64,000 nt of DNA from assembly GCF_001431485.1 (NCBI RefSeq), contig NZ_LDJM01000012.1, positions 62,001 to 126,000 of the forward strand. The letters run 5' to 3'. The DNA comes from Stenotrophomonas ginsengisoli. GTDB taxonomy: Bacteria; Pseudomonadota; Gammaproteobacteria; Xanthomonadales; Xanthomonadaceae. A program made the position numbers and the translations under genes. A model generated the notes under the pieces. The model searched no databases, was not told where the DNA came from, and worked only from the letters and a program-made list of their open reading frames with translations. Below, in pieces: positions 52,330 to 60,961 of the stretch (the stretch's first letter is position 1; the number at the start of each line of letters is the position of its first letter).

Positions 52330-55287
52330 TTACCAATCCAGGCCGAAAGACAGCTTGAAGGTGCGGGTGGCGTACTGGTCCCAGGAATTGATGGCCCCGG
52401 TCTCCCAGTTCATGCCGTAGCCGCCCCAGTTCTGCCAGTCGAATACGTTGAGCACATCGGCACGCACCTTCAGCTTGACGTCGCTGCCGGTGTCCCAGGT
52501 CTTGGCCAGCGACAGGTCGAACTGCTTGAAGCCGATGTTGCCGTCAGGCTGATAGCTGCGGATGGTTTCATAGCCACCGGTGCCGTCCACACCCCAGCGG
52601 CGCAGGTGGCTGGCCAGGGTCAACTTGCCCGACAGGCTCATGCCATAGCCGATGTCACCAAAGCCACTGAGCACCAGGCGGTGACGCGGCGTATAGGCCC
52701 CACCGAAGCTGCCGCCGGCCGGGAAATACCAGCCATATTCCGGGTCCTGCTCATGCACATTCTGCTCGGCGGCCGTATAGGTATAGGCCAGGTTGAGGCT
52801 CCACGGGCTGGTCTCACTGTAGGGCTTGTCGGCACCGAGCAGCAGCGAGTGGCTGCGGCTTTCCAGGTTGTTGCTGGCCAGGATCAGGTTGCCCATCCCC
52901 GGCACGCCACCACCACCCCACGGGCTGCCGCTGGCACTGAAATAGCTGCCATCCGCGCGTCGGTTGCCCAGCTGCATCAGCAGGCCATCGTTGTAGTCGA
53001 TGAACTGGTAGGCCAGCGAGGTGTTCCAGGCCTGCCCGGCCAGATCGAAACTGTTGCGGATGCCCAGGCTGAACTGGTCCGAATACGGCACCTTCAGGTC
53101 GTTGGCAAACATCCACACCTCGCGCCCGGCCTGGCCACTGCTGACCAGGCTCATCAGGTAGTCGCGGTCGAGCAGCTGTTCGCTCCAGTCCACGCAGCTG
53201 GGCTGGCTGGTATCGCAGGCATGGCCGGGCGAGTTGATCGCCAGCTGGCGGTTGGGGAACGTCGCCTTGGTCCGCTCCAGCTGCTGGTAATCGAACAGGT
53301 TGCGGTCATAGGCGCGGCCGATGCCGCCAAACAGCACGTGGCGCTCGTCACCGCTCAGGTCATAGGAAAAGCCGATGCGCGGCTGCCAGGCATTCTTGAA
53401 GGCCTTGCGGTTGGAACCGGTGCTGATGAAGTCGGCCACGTTGATGCCACCGGCGGCCAAGGTCTGGGCATAGCTCTGCCCGGCCGGCACACCGGCCTGC
53501 GGGTCCTGCGCTGCCAGCGCGGCCAGCACGTCGTCACCGGTCACAAAGTCCGACCAGGCCGGGGTCTTTTCGTAGTCCCAACGCAGGCCCAGGTTCAGGG
53601 TCAGGCGGTCGGTCACGTCCCAGTCGTCCTGGACATAGATACCGAACTGCTTGTTGGACGAACGGGCGATGCCGCCGCCTGTGCCGGCGGCCGGGCTGCC
53701 GAAGGACACGTAATACGGCACCTGCCCGCCCTGATTGATGTCGTAGTAGAACTGCGGGTTGTAGGGCTGCTGCTCGGTGGTGTTCAGGTCCACCTGCTTG
53801 TACTTCACACCGAACTTGAGGGTGTGGCCGGCAAAACCGAAGTAAGTGGTGTCATTCTGGAAGGACCAGCCTTCCTGGCCCTTGTCCTGCAGGCCGCCAC
53901 TGCCGGCACCGGTACGGAACAAGGTCCTGCCATTGTTGCGGCTGCCATCGGTGAGCTGGTAGCCATTGCCGTAGTTGACCGGCGCCATCGACCAGTAGGC
54001 CTCTTCGCGGGTCAGATGGGCATCGTTGAGCCAGTCCATGCTGCTGTACTGCCAACGCAGGTCATAGCGGTCCTCGTCCACCCCGGTATCGGTGCCGAAG
54101 CTGGCTGCGCTCTGGGCGCCGACATTGCCCACGCCCAGCTCTTCGCGGCGCTTGAAGGTCAGCTCGACCAGGTTGGACTCATCCACCGTCCAGCTGAGCT
54201 TGCCGAAGTACAGGTCTTCCTTGAACGGCACGCTGACCGAGCCGAACTGGTCGGCCAGCCAGGCCGGCATGTCGGCCACGCTCAGGCCCTCGCCCGGAAC
54301 CAGGTCCTTGGGCGAGTTGTATTCCTTGGCCTCGTAGCTGGTGAAAAAGTGCAGGCGGTCGCGGATGAGCGGCCCGCCCAGGCTCATGCCGTACTGGGTT
54401 TCGTTGGAGCGGGTCTTGTCCCCGCCGCGCTCGTCCTGCCGCTGCGTGCGCCAATCCTGGTTGGTGTAATCCCAGAAGAAGGAGCCGGAAAAATCATTGG
54501 TGCCCGACTTGGTCACCGCAGTCACTGCCGCCGAGCTGATCTGGTCGTACTCGGCCTTGTAGTTGGAGGTGATGACCTTGTACTCGCCAATGGCCAGCTG
54601 CGGGAACGGGTTGCCGCGACTGGAGTCCTGGCCGGTGATGCCGCCCTTGATGACGTAGTTCTTCTGCCCCACGCCATCGATGTAGACATTGATGTTGTTG
54701 GCGCTCTGCGCGCCGGCGCGCAGCTTGGTGGCGCCATTGCCCGGGTTCTGCTCAAAGATCATGCCCGGCACGGTGTCGGCAAAGGCCAGGAAGTTGCGCG
54801 TACCCTGCGGCAGCGCCTCGATCTGGCGGTTGCTGACATAGGTGGCCATTTCCGAGGTCTTGGTCTCCACCATCGCGGTGGCGGTGACCTGCACAGCATC
54901 CAGCTCCTGCGCCGGGCCGGCGACCGCAGTTTCGCGCTCGCCACCCACGCCCAGGTCCAGGGTGGCGACCTGGCCGACCGCCACACTGACCAGCCGCTCC
55001 TGGGTCTGGCCATTGGCCTGCACGCTGACCCGGTACTGCCCGGGCACCAGGCCCGGCAGCACATAACTGCCGTTGGCACCGACCTGGGCGGTGCGCACCG
55101 CACCGGTGGCCACGTTGGTGGCAGTGACCTGACTGCCGGCGGCCGGCGCCGAATCGGCATGCACCTGGCCACGCAGGGTGGCCGCGGTGCTCTGGGCCAT
55201 GGCCGGCGCAGCCACACTCAAACCGGCAGCCAGTGCCAGCACCAACAAACGACGGGAAGGCAATCGGGTAAGGCTACGCTGCGACAT
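52330..55287 (-). CDS. Oar-like TonB-dependent outer-membrane receptor
   Basis: A 985-residue receptor. A signal peptide (1-32, ending Ala-Pro-Ala-Met-Ala-Gln) is followed by a carboxypeptidase-regulatory-like Ig domain (about 35-115: Leu-Arg-Gly-Gln-Val, Gly-Ser-Tyr-Val-Leu-Pro-Gly-Leu-Val-Pro-Gly-Gln-Tyr-Arg-Val). A plug (about 135-260) and a long barrel ending Phe-Lys-Leu-Ser-Phe-Gly-Leu-Asp-Trp follow. The extra N-terminal domain and length match Oar/SusC-like receptors, which import large or complex substrates. ATG 55287 has GATGGAG upstream; starts at 55299 and 55308 are possible. It heads a locus with the discoidin-domain protein. Confidence 0.92.
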   Translation of the reverse strand: MSQRSLTRLPSRRLLVLALAAGLSVAAPAMAQSTAATLRGQVHADSAPAAGSQVTATNVATGAVRTAQVGANGSYVLPGLVPGQYRVSVQANGQTQERLVSVAVGQVATLDLGVGGERETAVAGPAQELDAVQVTATAMVETKTSEMATYVSNRQIEALPQGTRNFLAFADTVPGMIFEQNPGNGATKLRAGAQSANNINVYIDGVGQKNYVIKGGITGQDSSRGNPFPQLAIGEYKVITSNYKAEYDQISSAAVTAVTKSGTNDFSGSFFWDYTNQDWRTQRQDERGGDKTRSNETQYGMSLGGPLIRDRLHFFTSYEAKEYNSPKDLVPGEGLSVADMPAWLADQFGSVSVPFKEDLYFGKLSWTVDESNLVELTFKRREELGVGNVGAQSAASFGTDTGVDEDRYDLRWQYSSMDWLNDAHLTREEAYWSMAPVNYGNGYQLTDGSRNNGRTLFRTGAGSGGLQDKGQEGWSFQNDTTYFGFAGHTLKFGVKYKQVDLNTTEQQPYNPQFYYDINQGGQVPYYVSFGSPAAGTGGGIARSSNKQFGIYVQDDWDVTDRLTLNLGLRWDYEKTPAWSDFVTGDDVLAALAAQDPQAGVPAGQSYAQTLAAGGINVADFISTGSNRKAFKNAWQPRIGFSYDLSGDERHVLFGGIGRAYDRNLFDYQQLERTKATFPNRQLAINSPGHACDTSQPSCVDWSEQLLDRDYLMSLVSSGQAGREVWMFANDLKVPYSDQFSLGIRNSFDLAGQAWNTSLAYQFIDYNDGLLMQLGNRRADGSYFSASGSPWGGGGVPGMGNLILASNNLESRSHSLLLGADKPYSETSPWSLNLAYTYTAAEQNVHEQDPEYGWYFPAGGSFGGAYTPRHRLVLSGFGDIGYGMSLSGKLTLASHLRRWGVDGTGGYETIRSYQPDGNIGFKQFDLSLAKTWDTGSDVKLKVRADVLNVFDWQNWGGYGMNWETGAINSWDQYATRTFKLSFGLDW

Positions 55288-55322
55288 CGGCCGCTCCATC
55301 AAGGTCATGAAAGAAAGAAGCA

Positions 55323-55340
55323 CGGGGGCGCAGGCCCCCG
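55323..55340 (-). repeat. GC hairpin in the leader of the Oar-like receptor
   Basis: CGGGGGC and GCCCCCG pair over 7 bases around GCAG, 36 bases before the receptor ATG. It lies between the dyads at 55341-55385 and the gene and could affect translation or transcript stability. Confidence 0.35.
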
Positions 55341-55385
55341 GTACGCTGCGCATTGTTCGCAAACAAACGTGAACAGATTGCGTAC
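55341..55385. promoter_or_regulatory. Nested inverted repeats upstream of the Oar-like receptor
   Basis: GTACGC (55341-55346) and GCGTAC (55380-55385) bracket a second dyad, TGTTC (55354-55358) and GAACA (55371-55375). The extended arms 55350-55360 and 55369-55381 are imperfect inverted repeats. They lie 54-98 bases before the start, a good place for a transcription-factor operator. No regulator gene is adjacent. Confidence 0.45.
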
Positions 55386-55440
55386 CCAATCACAGCCTGT
55401 GACAGAAACCTTGCCGATCAGGGCACCTGGTCAGCCCGAA

Positions 55441-55722
55441 TTAAGCCAATCCGGCCTCTTCCGGGGTCTGCGCCTGCACGCCCAGGGCATGGATGTCGGT
55501 CTGCATCATGTCCCCCAGCGCCGCGTACACCGCCCGGTGCCGGGCCAACGGGCGCAGACCGGCAAAGGCGGTACTGACAATGCGCACATTGAAATGACCG
55601 CGGCCATCGCGGGCACCGGCATGGCCGGCATGGCGCGCGCTGTCATCGACCACCTCCAGCTGCACCGGCGACAACGCTGCCTGCAGCAACTGCTCCATCC
55701 TCGCCACCCGTGCCGCGTTCAT
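55441..55722 (-). CDS. bolA: BolA family protein
   Basis: BolA proteins bind monothiol glutaredoxins and [2Fe-2S] clusters and affect morphology and stress responses. The 93-residue protein has the class II KH-like fold with Gly-His-Phe-Asn-Val-Arg-Ile-Val near 42 and [12 protein letters not shown] near 58. His-Ala-Leu near the C-terminus is the conserved metal/cluster ligand region. ATG 55722 overlaps the yciI stop as ATGA, so the two are coupled. Confidence 0.93.
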   Translation of the reverse strand: MNAARVARMEQLLQAALSPVQLEVVDDSARHAGHAGARDGRGHFNVRIVSTAFAGLRPLARHRAVYAALGDMMQTDIHALGVQAQTPEEAGLA

Positions 55723-56018
55723 GGCAGCACCTTCTTGAACGGACGCACCAGCACGCGCTGGTAGACACCGGCAGCCACATACGGGTCAGCCTCGGCCCAG
55801 ACCTGGGCCTGTTCCAGCGCATCGAACTGCGCAATCACCACCGAGCCACTGAAACCGGCCGGACCCGGGTCCTCGCCATCGATGGCCGGGCAAGGTCCGG
55901 CCAGCAGCAGACGCCCCGCATCAGCCAGTGCCTGCAAGCGCGCCAGATGCGCGCTGCGTGCCTGCAGCCGTGCGGCCAGCACATCGGCCCCGTCAAAGCC
56001 CTCGATCACATACCACAC
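55719..56018 (-). CDS. yciI: YciI-like protein
   Basis: A 99-residue protein of the dimeric alpha/beta-barrel (ferredoxin-like) YciI family. Alignment to E. coli YciI from memory is end to end: Arg-Ser-Ala-His-Leu-Ala-Arg-Leu-Gln, Gly-Arg-Leu-Leu-Leu-Ala-Gly-Pro, Ala-Gly-Phe-Ser-Gly-Ser, and the tail [10 protein letters not shown] with Val-Arg-Pro-Phe-Lys-Lys-Val. A His/Asp pair in the family suggests an enzyme, but no reaction is established. The start is GTG 56018. The frame runs far upstream, antisense to scpA, and that part is not coding. The 318-base gap to scpA (56019-56336) shows no gene. Confidence 0.9.
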   Translation of the reverse strand: MWYVIEGFDGADVLAARLQARSAHLARLQALADAGRLLLAGPCPAIDGEDPGPAGFSGSVVIAQFDALEQAQVWAEADPYVAAGVYQRVLVRPFKKVLP

Positions 56019-56336
56019 GGCCAACCCCACACAAACGTTGAACAGGCGGCCAGTGTAGCCCGCCAGTACTGGACACGGGCCACGCCACAGCGTTAGTCTT
56101 GGCACCTGCACGCGTTGGTGACCTGCCACCCGGCCGCCCACAGGCCTGCCCCGGGACGCACCGCGCAACGCCGTGATGACCACCTTCCCTTGCTCCACCA
56201 TGCACCGCCCGGCGCATGGCCTTGATGTTTGATGTGTGGCGGCACCGCAACGGCGGTGCAAACCGTGTGTACCCGACGTCGCAACGCTGCCTGCCAGCGC
56301 CGCGAACCAGGGGCGCAGCCTCCGTATCTGGAACTG

Positions 56337-57191
56337 ATGACAGCCCAAGCCGCGCCTGACGCGAACCTGCACCACCTGCCCGAATCCGGGCAGCAGCCGC
56401 CATTGGCGATGCTGCATGGTCAGCCGCTGCTGCAACTGCCCAGTGACCTGTACATCCCGCCGGATGCACTGGAAGTCATCCTGGAGGCGTTCGAGGGGCC
56501 GCTGGACCTGCTGCTGTACCTGATCCGGCGCCAGAACCTGGATGTGATGGACATCCCGGTGGCCGAGATCACCCGTCAATACATGCATTACATCGATCTG
56601 ATGCAGCAACTGCGCCTGGGCCTGGCCGCCGATTACCTGGTCATGGGCGCGATGCTGGCGCAGATCAAATCGCAGATGTTGCTGCCCCCGCCGCCGGGTG
56701 ATGAACCCTTCGACGGCCAGGACACCTTCAACGATGATCCGCGTGCCGAGCTGGTGCGCCGGCTGCAGGAATACGAACGCTACCGTCAGGCAGCGGGCGA
56801 TCTGGATGCGCTGCCCCGGCTCGAACGCGACACCGACCTGGCCCATGCCGATGCGGCACTGGGCGAACTGGTGCAGGCACCGCCACAGGTGGAGCTGGCC
56901 CAGATGCTGCAGGCCCTGCAGCAGGTCATGCAACGGGCGCAGCTGCAGTCCAGCCACCTGGTCAGCCGCGAGGCCCTGAGCGTGCGCCAGCGCATGAGCC
57001 AGGTACTGGCCACCATCGGCGACGGCCAGGTACATGACTTTGTGGCCCTGTTCGATCCTGCCGAAGGCCGCCAGGGCATTCTGGTGACCCTGCTGGCAGT
57101 GCTGGAACTGGCCAAGGAACAGCTGCTGGAAATCAATCAGCCCGTGCCACTGGGCCCGATTGACGTGTCTGCCGCCGGCAGGCTGCACTGA
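56337..57191 (+). CDS. scpA: Segregation and condensation protein A
   Basis: ScpA is the kleisin that links SMC heads and recruits ScpB for chromosome segregation. The 284-residue protein has the N-terminal SMC-neck-binding region [14 protein letters not shown] (near 50) and Val-Ala-Glu-Ile-Thr-Arg-Gln-Tyr. An acidic linker and a C-terminal winged helix ending near the stop follow. ATG 56337 (MTAQAAP) is chosen; an upstream ATG at 56229 would add 36 unlikely residues. It lies 2 bases before scpB. Confidence 0.94.
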   Translation: MTAQAAPDANLHHLPESGQQPPLAMLHGQPLLQLPSDLYIPPDALEVILEAFEGPLDLLLYLIRRQNLDVMDIPVAEITRQYMHYIDLMQQLRLGLAADYLVMGAMLAQIKSQMLLPPPPGDEPFDGQDTFNDDPRAELVRRLQEYERYRQAAGDLDALPRLERDTDLAHADAALGELVQAPPQVELAQMLQALQQVMQRAQLQSSHLVSREALSVRQRMSQVLATIGDGQVHDFVALFDPAEGRQGILVTLLAVLELAKEQLLEINQPVPLGPIDVSAAGRLH

Positions 57192-57193
57192 GC

Positions 57194-57937
57194 ATGTCGA
57201 TGGCCCCGGAGCAGCTGCGCAGCATTGTCCAGGCAGCCATCATGGCCGCACCGCAGCCGCTGTCACTGCGCCAGTTGCTGGAGCTGTTCGGCGATCAAGA
57301 GCCGGTCAGCCGGCAGCAGCTGCAGCAGGCACTGCAGGAGCTGCAGAAAAGCTGCGCCGATGGCGGCGTGGACCTGGTGGAAGTGGCCAGTGGCTGGCGC
57401 TACCAGGTCAAACCGGCCTTCCATCCGTGGGTGGCCAAGCTGTTCAACGAACGACGCACGCGCTATTCGCGGGCCACCCTGGAAACGCTGGCCTTGATTG
57501 CCTACCGGCAACCAATCACCCGCGGCGAGATCGAGCAGATACGCGGCGTGGCCGTGTCCAGCCAGATCATCCAGACCCTGGAAGAGCGTGGCTGGGTGGA
57601 AGTGGTCGGCCATCGCGAGATTGCCGGACGCCCCGCCCTGCTGGGAACGACCAAGGCGTTCCTGGACCATTTCGGCCTGAGGGCACTGGAGCAACTGCCA
57701 GCGCTGCAGACCCTGCAACAAAGTGCCCAGGCCCTGGCCGAGGCAGATGCGTCACCGCTTTACCCCCGAACAACGCCTGTCCAGCAGGCACCCGAGGCTG
57801 CGCCGGGAACCCGTGCGGCAGAGCAAGACCCCAATCCATTCAACGCCGTCGAGATGACGTCCGTGGCGGTTGATCAAACCGATTCCGAATCAGAAGGCCA
57901 CCCCATACAGGTCGGCCGGAGCCAAATAGATGAGTGA
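57194..57937 (+). CDS. scpB: Segregation and condensation protein B
   Basis: ScpB dimers bind ScpA and complete the condensin. The 247-residue protein has two winged-helix domains. The second contains [20 protein letters not shown], the family hallmark, near 92, then Glu-Ile-Glu-Gln-Ile-Arg-Gly-Val. A disordered tail of about 70 residues is longer than usual. The end overlaps rluB by 8 bases, a common scpB-rluB arrangement. Confidence 0.95.
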   Translation: MSMAPEQLRSIVQAAIMAAPQPLSLRQLLELFGDQEPVSRQQLQQALQELQKSCADGGVDLVEVASGWRYQVKPAFHPWVAKLFNERRTRYSRATLETLALIAYRQPITRGEIEQIRGVAVSSQIIQTLEERGWVEVVGHREIAGRPALLGTTKAFLDHFGLRALEQLPALQTLQQSAQALAEADASPLYPRTTPVQQAPEAAPGTRAAEQDPNPFNAVEMTSVAVDQTDSESEGHPIQVGRSQIDE

Positions 57938-59564
57938 CACCAAAACCAAGATGTCGTTGAACAAGCTTTCGCTCAACCGCGAAGCCGGCGATGCCAGCAA
58001 GACCGAAGAACGCCTGCACAAGGTTCTGGCCCAGGCCGGGCTGGGCTCGCGCCGCGCGCTGGAACAGCGCATTGCCGACGGCCTGGTCAAGGTCAACGGC
58101 GAAGTGGCCAAGACCGGCCAGTCCATCCGCAGCGGCGACAAGGTCGAGCTGGACGGCCGCCAGTTCGTGGCCAGCGCCCTGACCGAACCGGCCCGCGTGC
58201 TGGTCTACAACAAGCCGGAAGGCGAAGTGACCACCCGCGAGGATCCGGAAGGCCGTCCGACCGTGTTCGAAGCGCTGCCGCCGCTCAAGGGCGCGCGCTG
58301 GATCAGCATCGGCCGCCTGGACATCAACACCACCGGCCTGCTGCTGCTGACCACCGACGGTGAACTGGCCAACGCCATGATGCACCCGTCCTTCGAGGTC
58401 GAGCGCGAGTACGTGGTGCGCGTGCGCGCCCCGGAAGGCGAAGAGAAGGTGCCGGACAACATCGTTGACCGTCTCGCCCGTGGCGTGGCCCTGGAAGACG
58501 GCCCGGCCAAGTTCGACGAGATCGAGCGCATCGGCGGCACCGACTCCCACGACTGGTTCCGCGTCGTGGTCAAGGAAGGCCGCAACCGCGAAGTGCGCCG
58601 CCTGTGGGAATCCCAGGGCTGCCAGGTCTCGCGCCTGAAGCGCGCCCGCTACGGCAAGATCACCCTGCCGCGCGAACTGGCCCGTGGCCAGAGCAGCGAA
58701 CTGGCTTCGGCCCAGGTCGACGCCCTGCGCAAGGAACTGAAGCTGGAAGACGGCGCCACCCCGGCGTTGACCCTGCAGCCGGTGATCGGCCAGCGTCGCG
58801 CCCTGAAGGCCCCGGTCCGTGTGGGCCGCGATGGCCAGCCGCGCAATGCCTACATCAACGGCAACACCACCGCCGACGAAGGCCGTGAACTGCGCCGCTT
58901 CGACAACCCGCGCGAAGATCGTGGTCGTGGCCGCGGCGGCAAGCCGGGCGGCTTCAAGGGTGGCCTGACCGTCACCGGTGATGCCGCTGCCAAGCAGATC
59001 AACAAGCCGCTCAAGGCCCGCGCCCCGCGCAATGACCGTGCCCTGCCGGAAGGCAACCCGGCCGCGTTCCGCTCCTGGTATGTGCCGGACGGCGTGAGCA
59101 CCGGCCCGAGCGGCCACCGCAACGCCGGCCCGGGTACTGGTCGTGGTCCAGGTGCCCGTGGCCCGGGTGGTCCGGGTGCACGCGGTCCGGGTGGCCCGGG
59201 CGCACGTGGTCCGGGCGGCGCCGGCAAGCCGGGTGGCAACCGTGGCGGCAAGCCGGGCGGTTACGCCGGTGGCAAGCCGGCCTACGGTGAGTCGCGTGGT
59301 GGCGGCGAAGGCCGGCCGGCCGCGCCGCGTCACCCGTACGGCCATCCGGGCAATGCCCCGAGCTTCCCGTCCGACCATGCCAACCCGGGTTACAGCCCGT
59401 ACGGCGCGGCCCGTCCGGCCCGTGGCGGCAATGACCGCCCGGCCGGCAACCGTGGCCCGCGTCCGGGCGGTGACCGTCCGGGTGGCAACCGTGGTCCGGG
59501 TCGTCCGGGTGGCGGCGGTCGCGGCCCGGGTGGCGGCAACCGCGGCCCGCGCGGCGGCTTCTGA
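57930..59564 (+). CDS. rluB: 23S rRNA pseudouridine(2605) synthase with long Arg/Gly/Pro tail
   Basis: RluB makes pseudouridine 2605 of 23S rRNA. Residues about 28-75 form an S4 RNA-binding domain. The catalytic domain (about 85-260) has Gly-Arg-Leu-Asp-Ile-Asn-Thr-Thr-Gly-Leu-Leu-Leu-Leu-Thr with the catalytic Asp. From about 275 to 544 the protein is a low-complexity tail rich in Gly, Arg and Pro, with RGG-like repeats. Three perfect copies of Gly-Pro-Gly-Ala-Arg-Gly-Pro-Gly are encoded at 59145-59216. E. coli RluB is about 290 residues, so the tail nearly doubles it. It is translationally coupled to scpB. Confidence 0.94.
   Translation: MSDTKTKMSLNKLSLNREAGDASKTEERLHKVLAQAGLGSRRALEQRIADGLVKVNGEVAKTGQSIRSGDKVELDGRQFVASALTEPARVLVYNKPEGEVTTREDPEGRPTVFEALPPLKGARWISIGRLDINTTGLLLLTTDGELANAMMHPSFEVEREYVVRVRAPEGEEKVPDNIVDRLARGVALEDGPAKFDEIERIGGTDSHDWFRVVVKEGRNREVRRLWESQGCQVSRLKRARYGKITLPRELARGQSSELASAQVDALRKELKLEDGATPALTLQPVIGQRRALKAPVRVGRDGQPRNAYINGNTTADEGRELRRFDNPREDRGRGRGGKPGGFKGGLTVTGDAAAKQINKPLKARAPRNDRALPEGNPAAFRSWYVPDGVSTGPSGHRNAGPGTGRGPGARGPGGPGARGPGGPGARGPGGAGKPGGNRGGKPGGYAGGKPAYGESRGGGEGRPAAPRHPYGHPGNAPSFPSDHANPGYSPYGAARPARGGNDRPAGNRGPRPGGDRPGGNRGPGRPGGGGRGPGGGNRGPRGGF
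59145..59216 (+). repeat. Three 24-base tandem repeats in the rluB tail
   Basis: Each unit encodes Gly-Pro-Gly-Ala-Arg-Gly-Pro-Gly. The DNA copies differ at several third positions, so the peptide and not the DNA is conserved. Confidence 0.85.
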
Positions 59565-59597
59565 GCCAGCCAGCGCTGACTGCATGACGCGCTGACA

Positions 59598-59628
59598 AAA
59601 AAACGCCCCGCATTGCGGGGCGTTTTTT
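59598..59628. terminator. Bidirectional terminator after rluB
   Basis: AAAAAACGCCCCGC and GCGGGGCGTTTTTT form a perfect 14-base stem with an ATT loop. It lies 33 bases after the rluB stop and 45 bases beyond the convergent stop at 59674. Confidence 0.9.
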
Positions 59629-59673
59629 GTATCTGCCAGCGCCGGGCGCAGCGTGCAGCAGACTCCAGCCAGA

Positions 59674-60114
59674 TCAGTTGCGGGTCAGCACGAACTTGCC
59701 AAACCCCACCCCCAGGCTCCAGCCCTCGCCCGATCCGGCCAGGGCCAGCGACACATTGCCCTTGGTCAGCACCTGGGCATTGCCGGCACGGCCGGCACCG
59801 GCATGGGCTTCGGCGGCGGCATAGGTACCGGTGATGGCCGAGGCCGAGGTGGCACCGCTGAAACGGCCGCGGCCATCGGTAATACGGGTGCGGCCGAAGG
59901 TCAGCCCGCCGCCCTTGGCCTGGATGCTCACGCCAAAGCGGCTGCCGTCATCGCAACTGACCGTGCCACTGCCGCTGGCCGTCTTGTAGAACGCCGACCA
60001 GCCCGACAACTGGTAGTGCAGCTCGCAGTCCACATTGCCGGCGGCCTGTGCCGGTGCCGCGAAGGCTGCGGCCATCAACACCGCCGACAGGTACATCGCA
60101 TGCGTGTTGCGCAT
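59674..60114 (-). CDS. Small exported protein with two cysteines, function unknown
   Basis: A 146-residue protein with a signal peptide ending Ala-Pro-Ala-Gln-Ala-Ala (about 1-24). The mature part starts Gly-Asn-Val-Asp-Cys-Glu-Leu-His-Tyr-Gln-Leu-Ser-Gly-Trp-Ser and has a second cysteine in Val-Ser-Cys-Asp-Asp-Gly; the pair probably forms a disulfide. The rest is Gly/Ala/Ser-rich with alternating beta-like segments, ending Phe-Gly-Lys-Phe-Val-Leu-Thr-Arg-Asn. It looks like a small periplasmic beta protein. GGAG lies before ATG 60114. It is 12 bases downstream of the omega-amidase gene and may be co-transcribed. Confidence 0.8.
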   Translation of the reverse strand: MRNTHAMYLSAVLMAAAFAAPAQAAGNVDCELHYQLSGWSAFYKTASGSGTVSCDDGSRFGVSIQAKGGGLTFGRTRITDGRGRFSGATSASAITGTYAAAEAHAGAGRAGNAQVLTKGNVSLALAGSGEGWSLGVGFGKFVLTRN

Positions 60115-60126
60115 GTCAGTTCTCCT

Positions 60127-60951
60127 TCAAAGCGCGTCCATACCGTCCACAGTGAACGGATCGGCATCCAGCATGGCCGGAAAACGTGCCCGGTGCGCGG
60201 CCAGTGCGGCCGCGCTGATCGTGCTGGTGGCGACCTGTTCAGTACCGTGCAGGGACAGCTGCGGCTGGCCGAGGAAGTCGATCAGCGCACTGTCGCCGGC
60301 ATAGCTGAGCTTGTTGCCATCGGTGCCGACGCGGTTGACCACGGCCACGTAGCACAGGTTTTCGATCGCCCGTGCACGGGCCAGGGTGTTCCAGGCGTAG
60401 GCGCGCTGCTGCGGCCAGTTGGCCACGAAGATCTGCAGGTCAAAGTCCAGCGCATCGGCACGCTCGACGTTGTAACGGTTGCGGCAAAACACCGGGAAGC
60501 GCAGGTCGTAGCAGACCTGCGGATTGATCCGCCAGCCCTTCCACTCCACGCTCAGGCGGGTGCCGCCGGCGGCATAGCGCTCGTGCTCGCCGCCGTAACG
60601 GAACAGGTGACGCTTGTCGTAATGGGCGATGCGCCCATCCGGGTAGACCCAGAGCAGGCGGTTGAACACCTTGCCGTCCACGCGCAGCTGCAGCGAGCCG
60701 GTGAGCACCGCATCCAGGGCCGCGGCCTGCTGCCGCATCCAGGCCACCGACGGCCCGTCCATGCCTTCGGCGCCGTCACCGGCCTCGTTGGAAAAGCCGC
60801 TGGTGAAGGTTTCCGGCAGGATCACCACATCGGTGCGCCCGGCCAGCGGCGCGATCAGCGCCGCGTAGTGCTCACGGTTGCCGGCCGGGTCATGCCAGCG
60901 GGTATCGCCCTGGACCAGGGAGATGCGCAGGTCGTGTTGCGGTTGGCTCAT
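60127..60951 (-). CDS. yafV: Omega-amidase / carbon-nitrogen hydrolase (YafV/Nit2 type)
   Basis: A 274-residue cytoplasmic nitrilase-fold enzyme. The catalytic triad is Glu47 (Leu-Pro-Glu-Thr-Phe), Lys113 (Tyr-Asp-Lys-Arg-His-Leu-Phe) and Cys147 (Gln-Val-Cys-Tyr-Asp-Leu-Arg-Phe-Pro). The Cys-Tyr-Asp-Leu-Arg-Phe block and overall length match YafV and Nit2 omega-amidases, which hydrolyse alpha-ketoglutaramate to 2-oxoglutarate and ammonia. ATG 60951 lies 10 bases past the transaminase stop, so the enzymes are co-transcribed and likely act in sequence. Confidence 0.92.
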   Translation of the reverse strand: MSQPQHDLRISLVQGDTRWHDPAGNREHYAALIAPLAGRTDVVILPETFTSGFSNEAGDGAEGMDGPSVAWMRQQAAALDAVLTGSLQLRVDGKVFNRLLWVYPDGRIAHYDKRHLFRYGGEHERYAAGGTRLSVEWKGWRINPQVCYDLRFPVFCRNRYNVERADALDFDLQIFVANWPQQRAYAWNTLARARAIENLCYVAVVNRVGTDGNKLSYAGDSALIDFLGQPQLSLHGTEQVATSTISAAALAAHRARFPAMLDADPFTVDGMDAL

Positions 60952-60961
60952 TGCAGGCTCC

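Noticed and set aside
52192-55764. A plus-strand open frame of about 1190 codons opposite the Oar-like receptor
   Set aside because: Its translation is low-complexity Gly/Ala/Gln/His/Val with no domain, while the opposite strand encodes a complete receptor with signal peptide, plug and barrel. High GC leaves few stops on the antisense strand.
56019-56336. Possible extra small gene between yciI and scpA
   Set aside because: Short frames there have no Shine-Dalgarno, no conserved motif and no signal peptide; I see only a non-coding divergent region.
55719-57188. A 489-codon minus-strand frame continuous with yciI
   Set aside because: Only the last 99 residues match YciI. The upstream part is antisense to scpA.
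59145-59216. Tandem repeats that might be a CRISPR-like array
   Set aside because: They are in-frame protein repeats without spacers, inside rluB.
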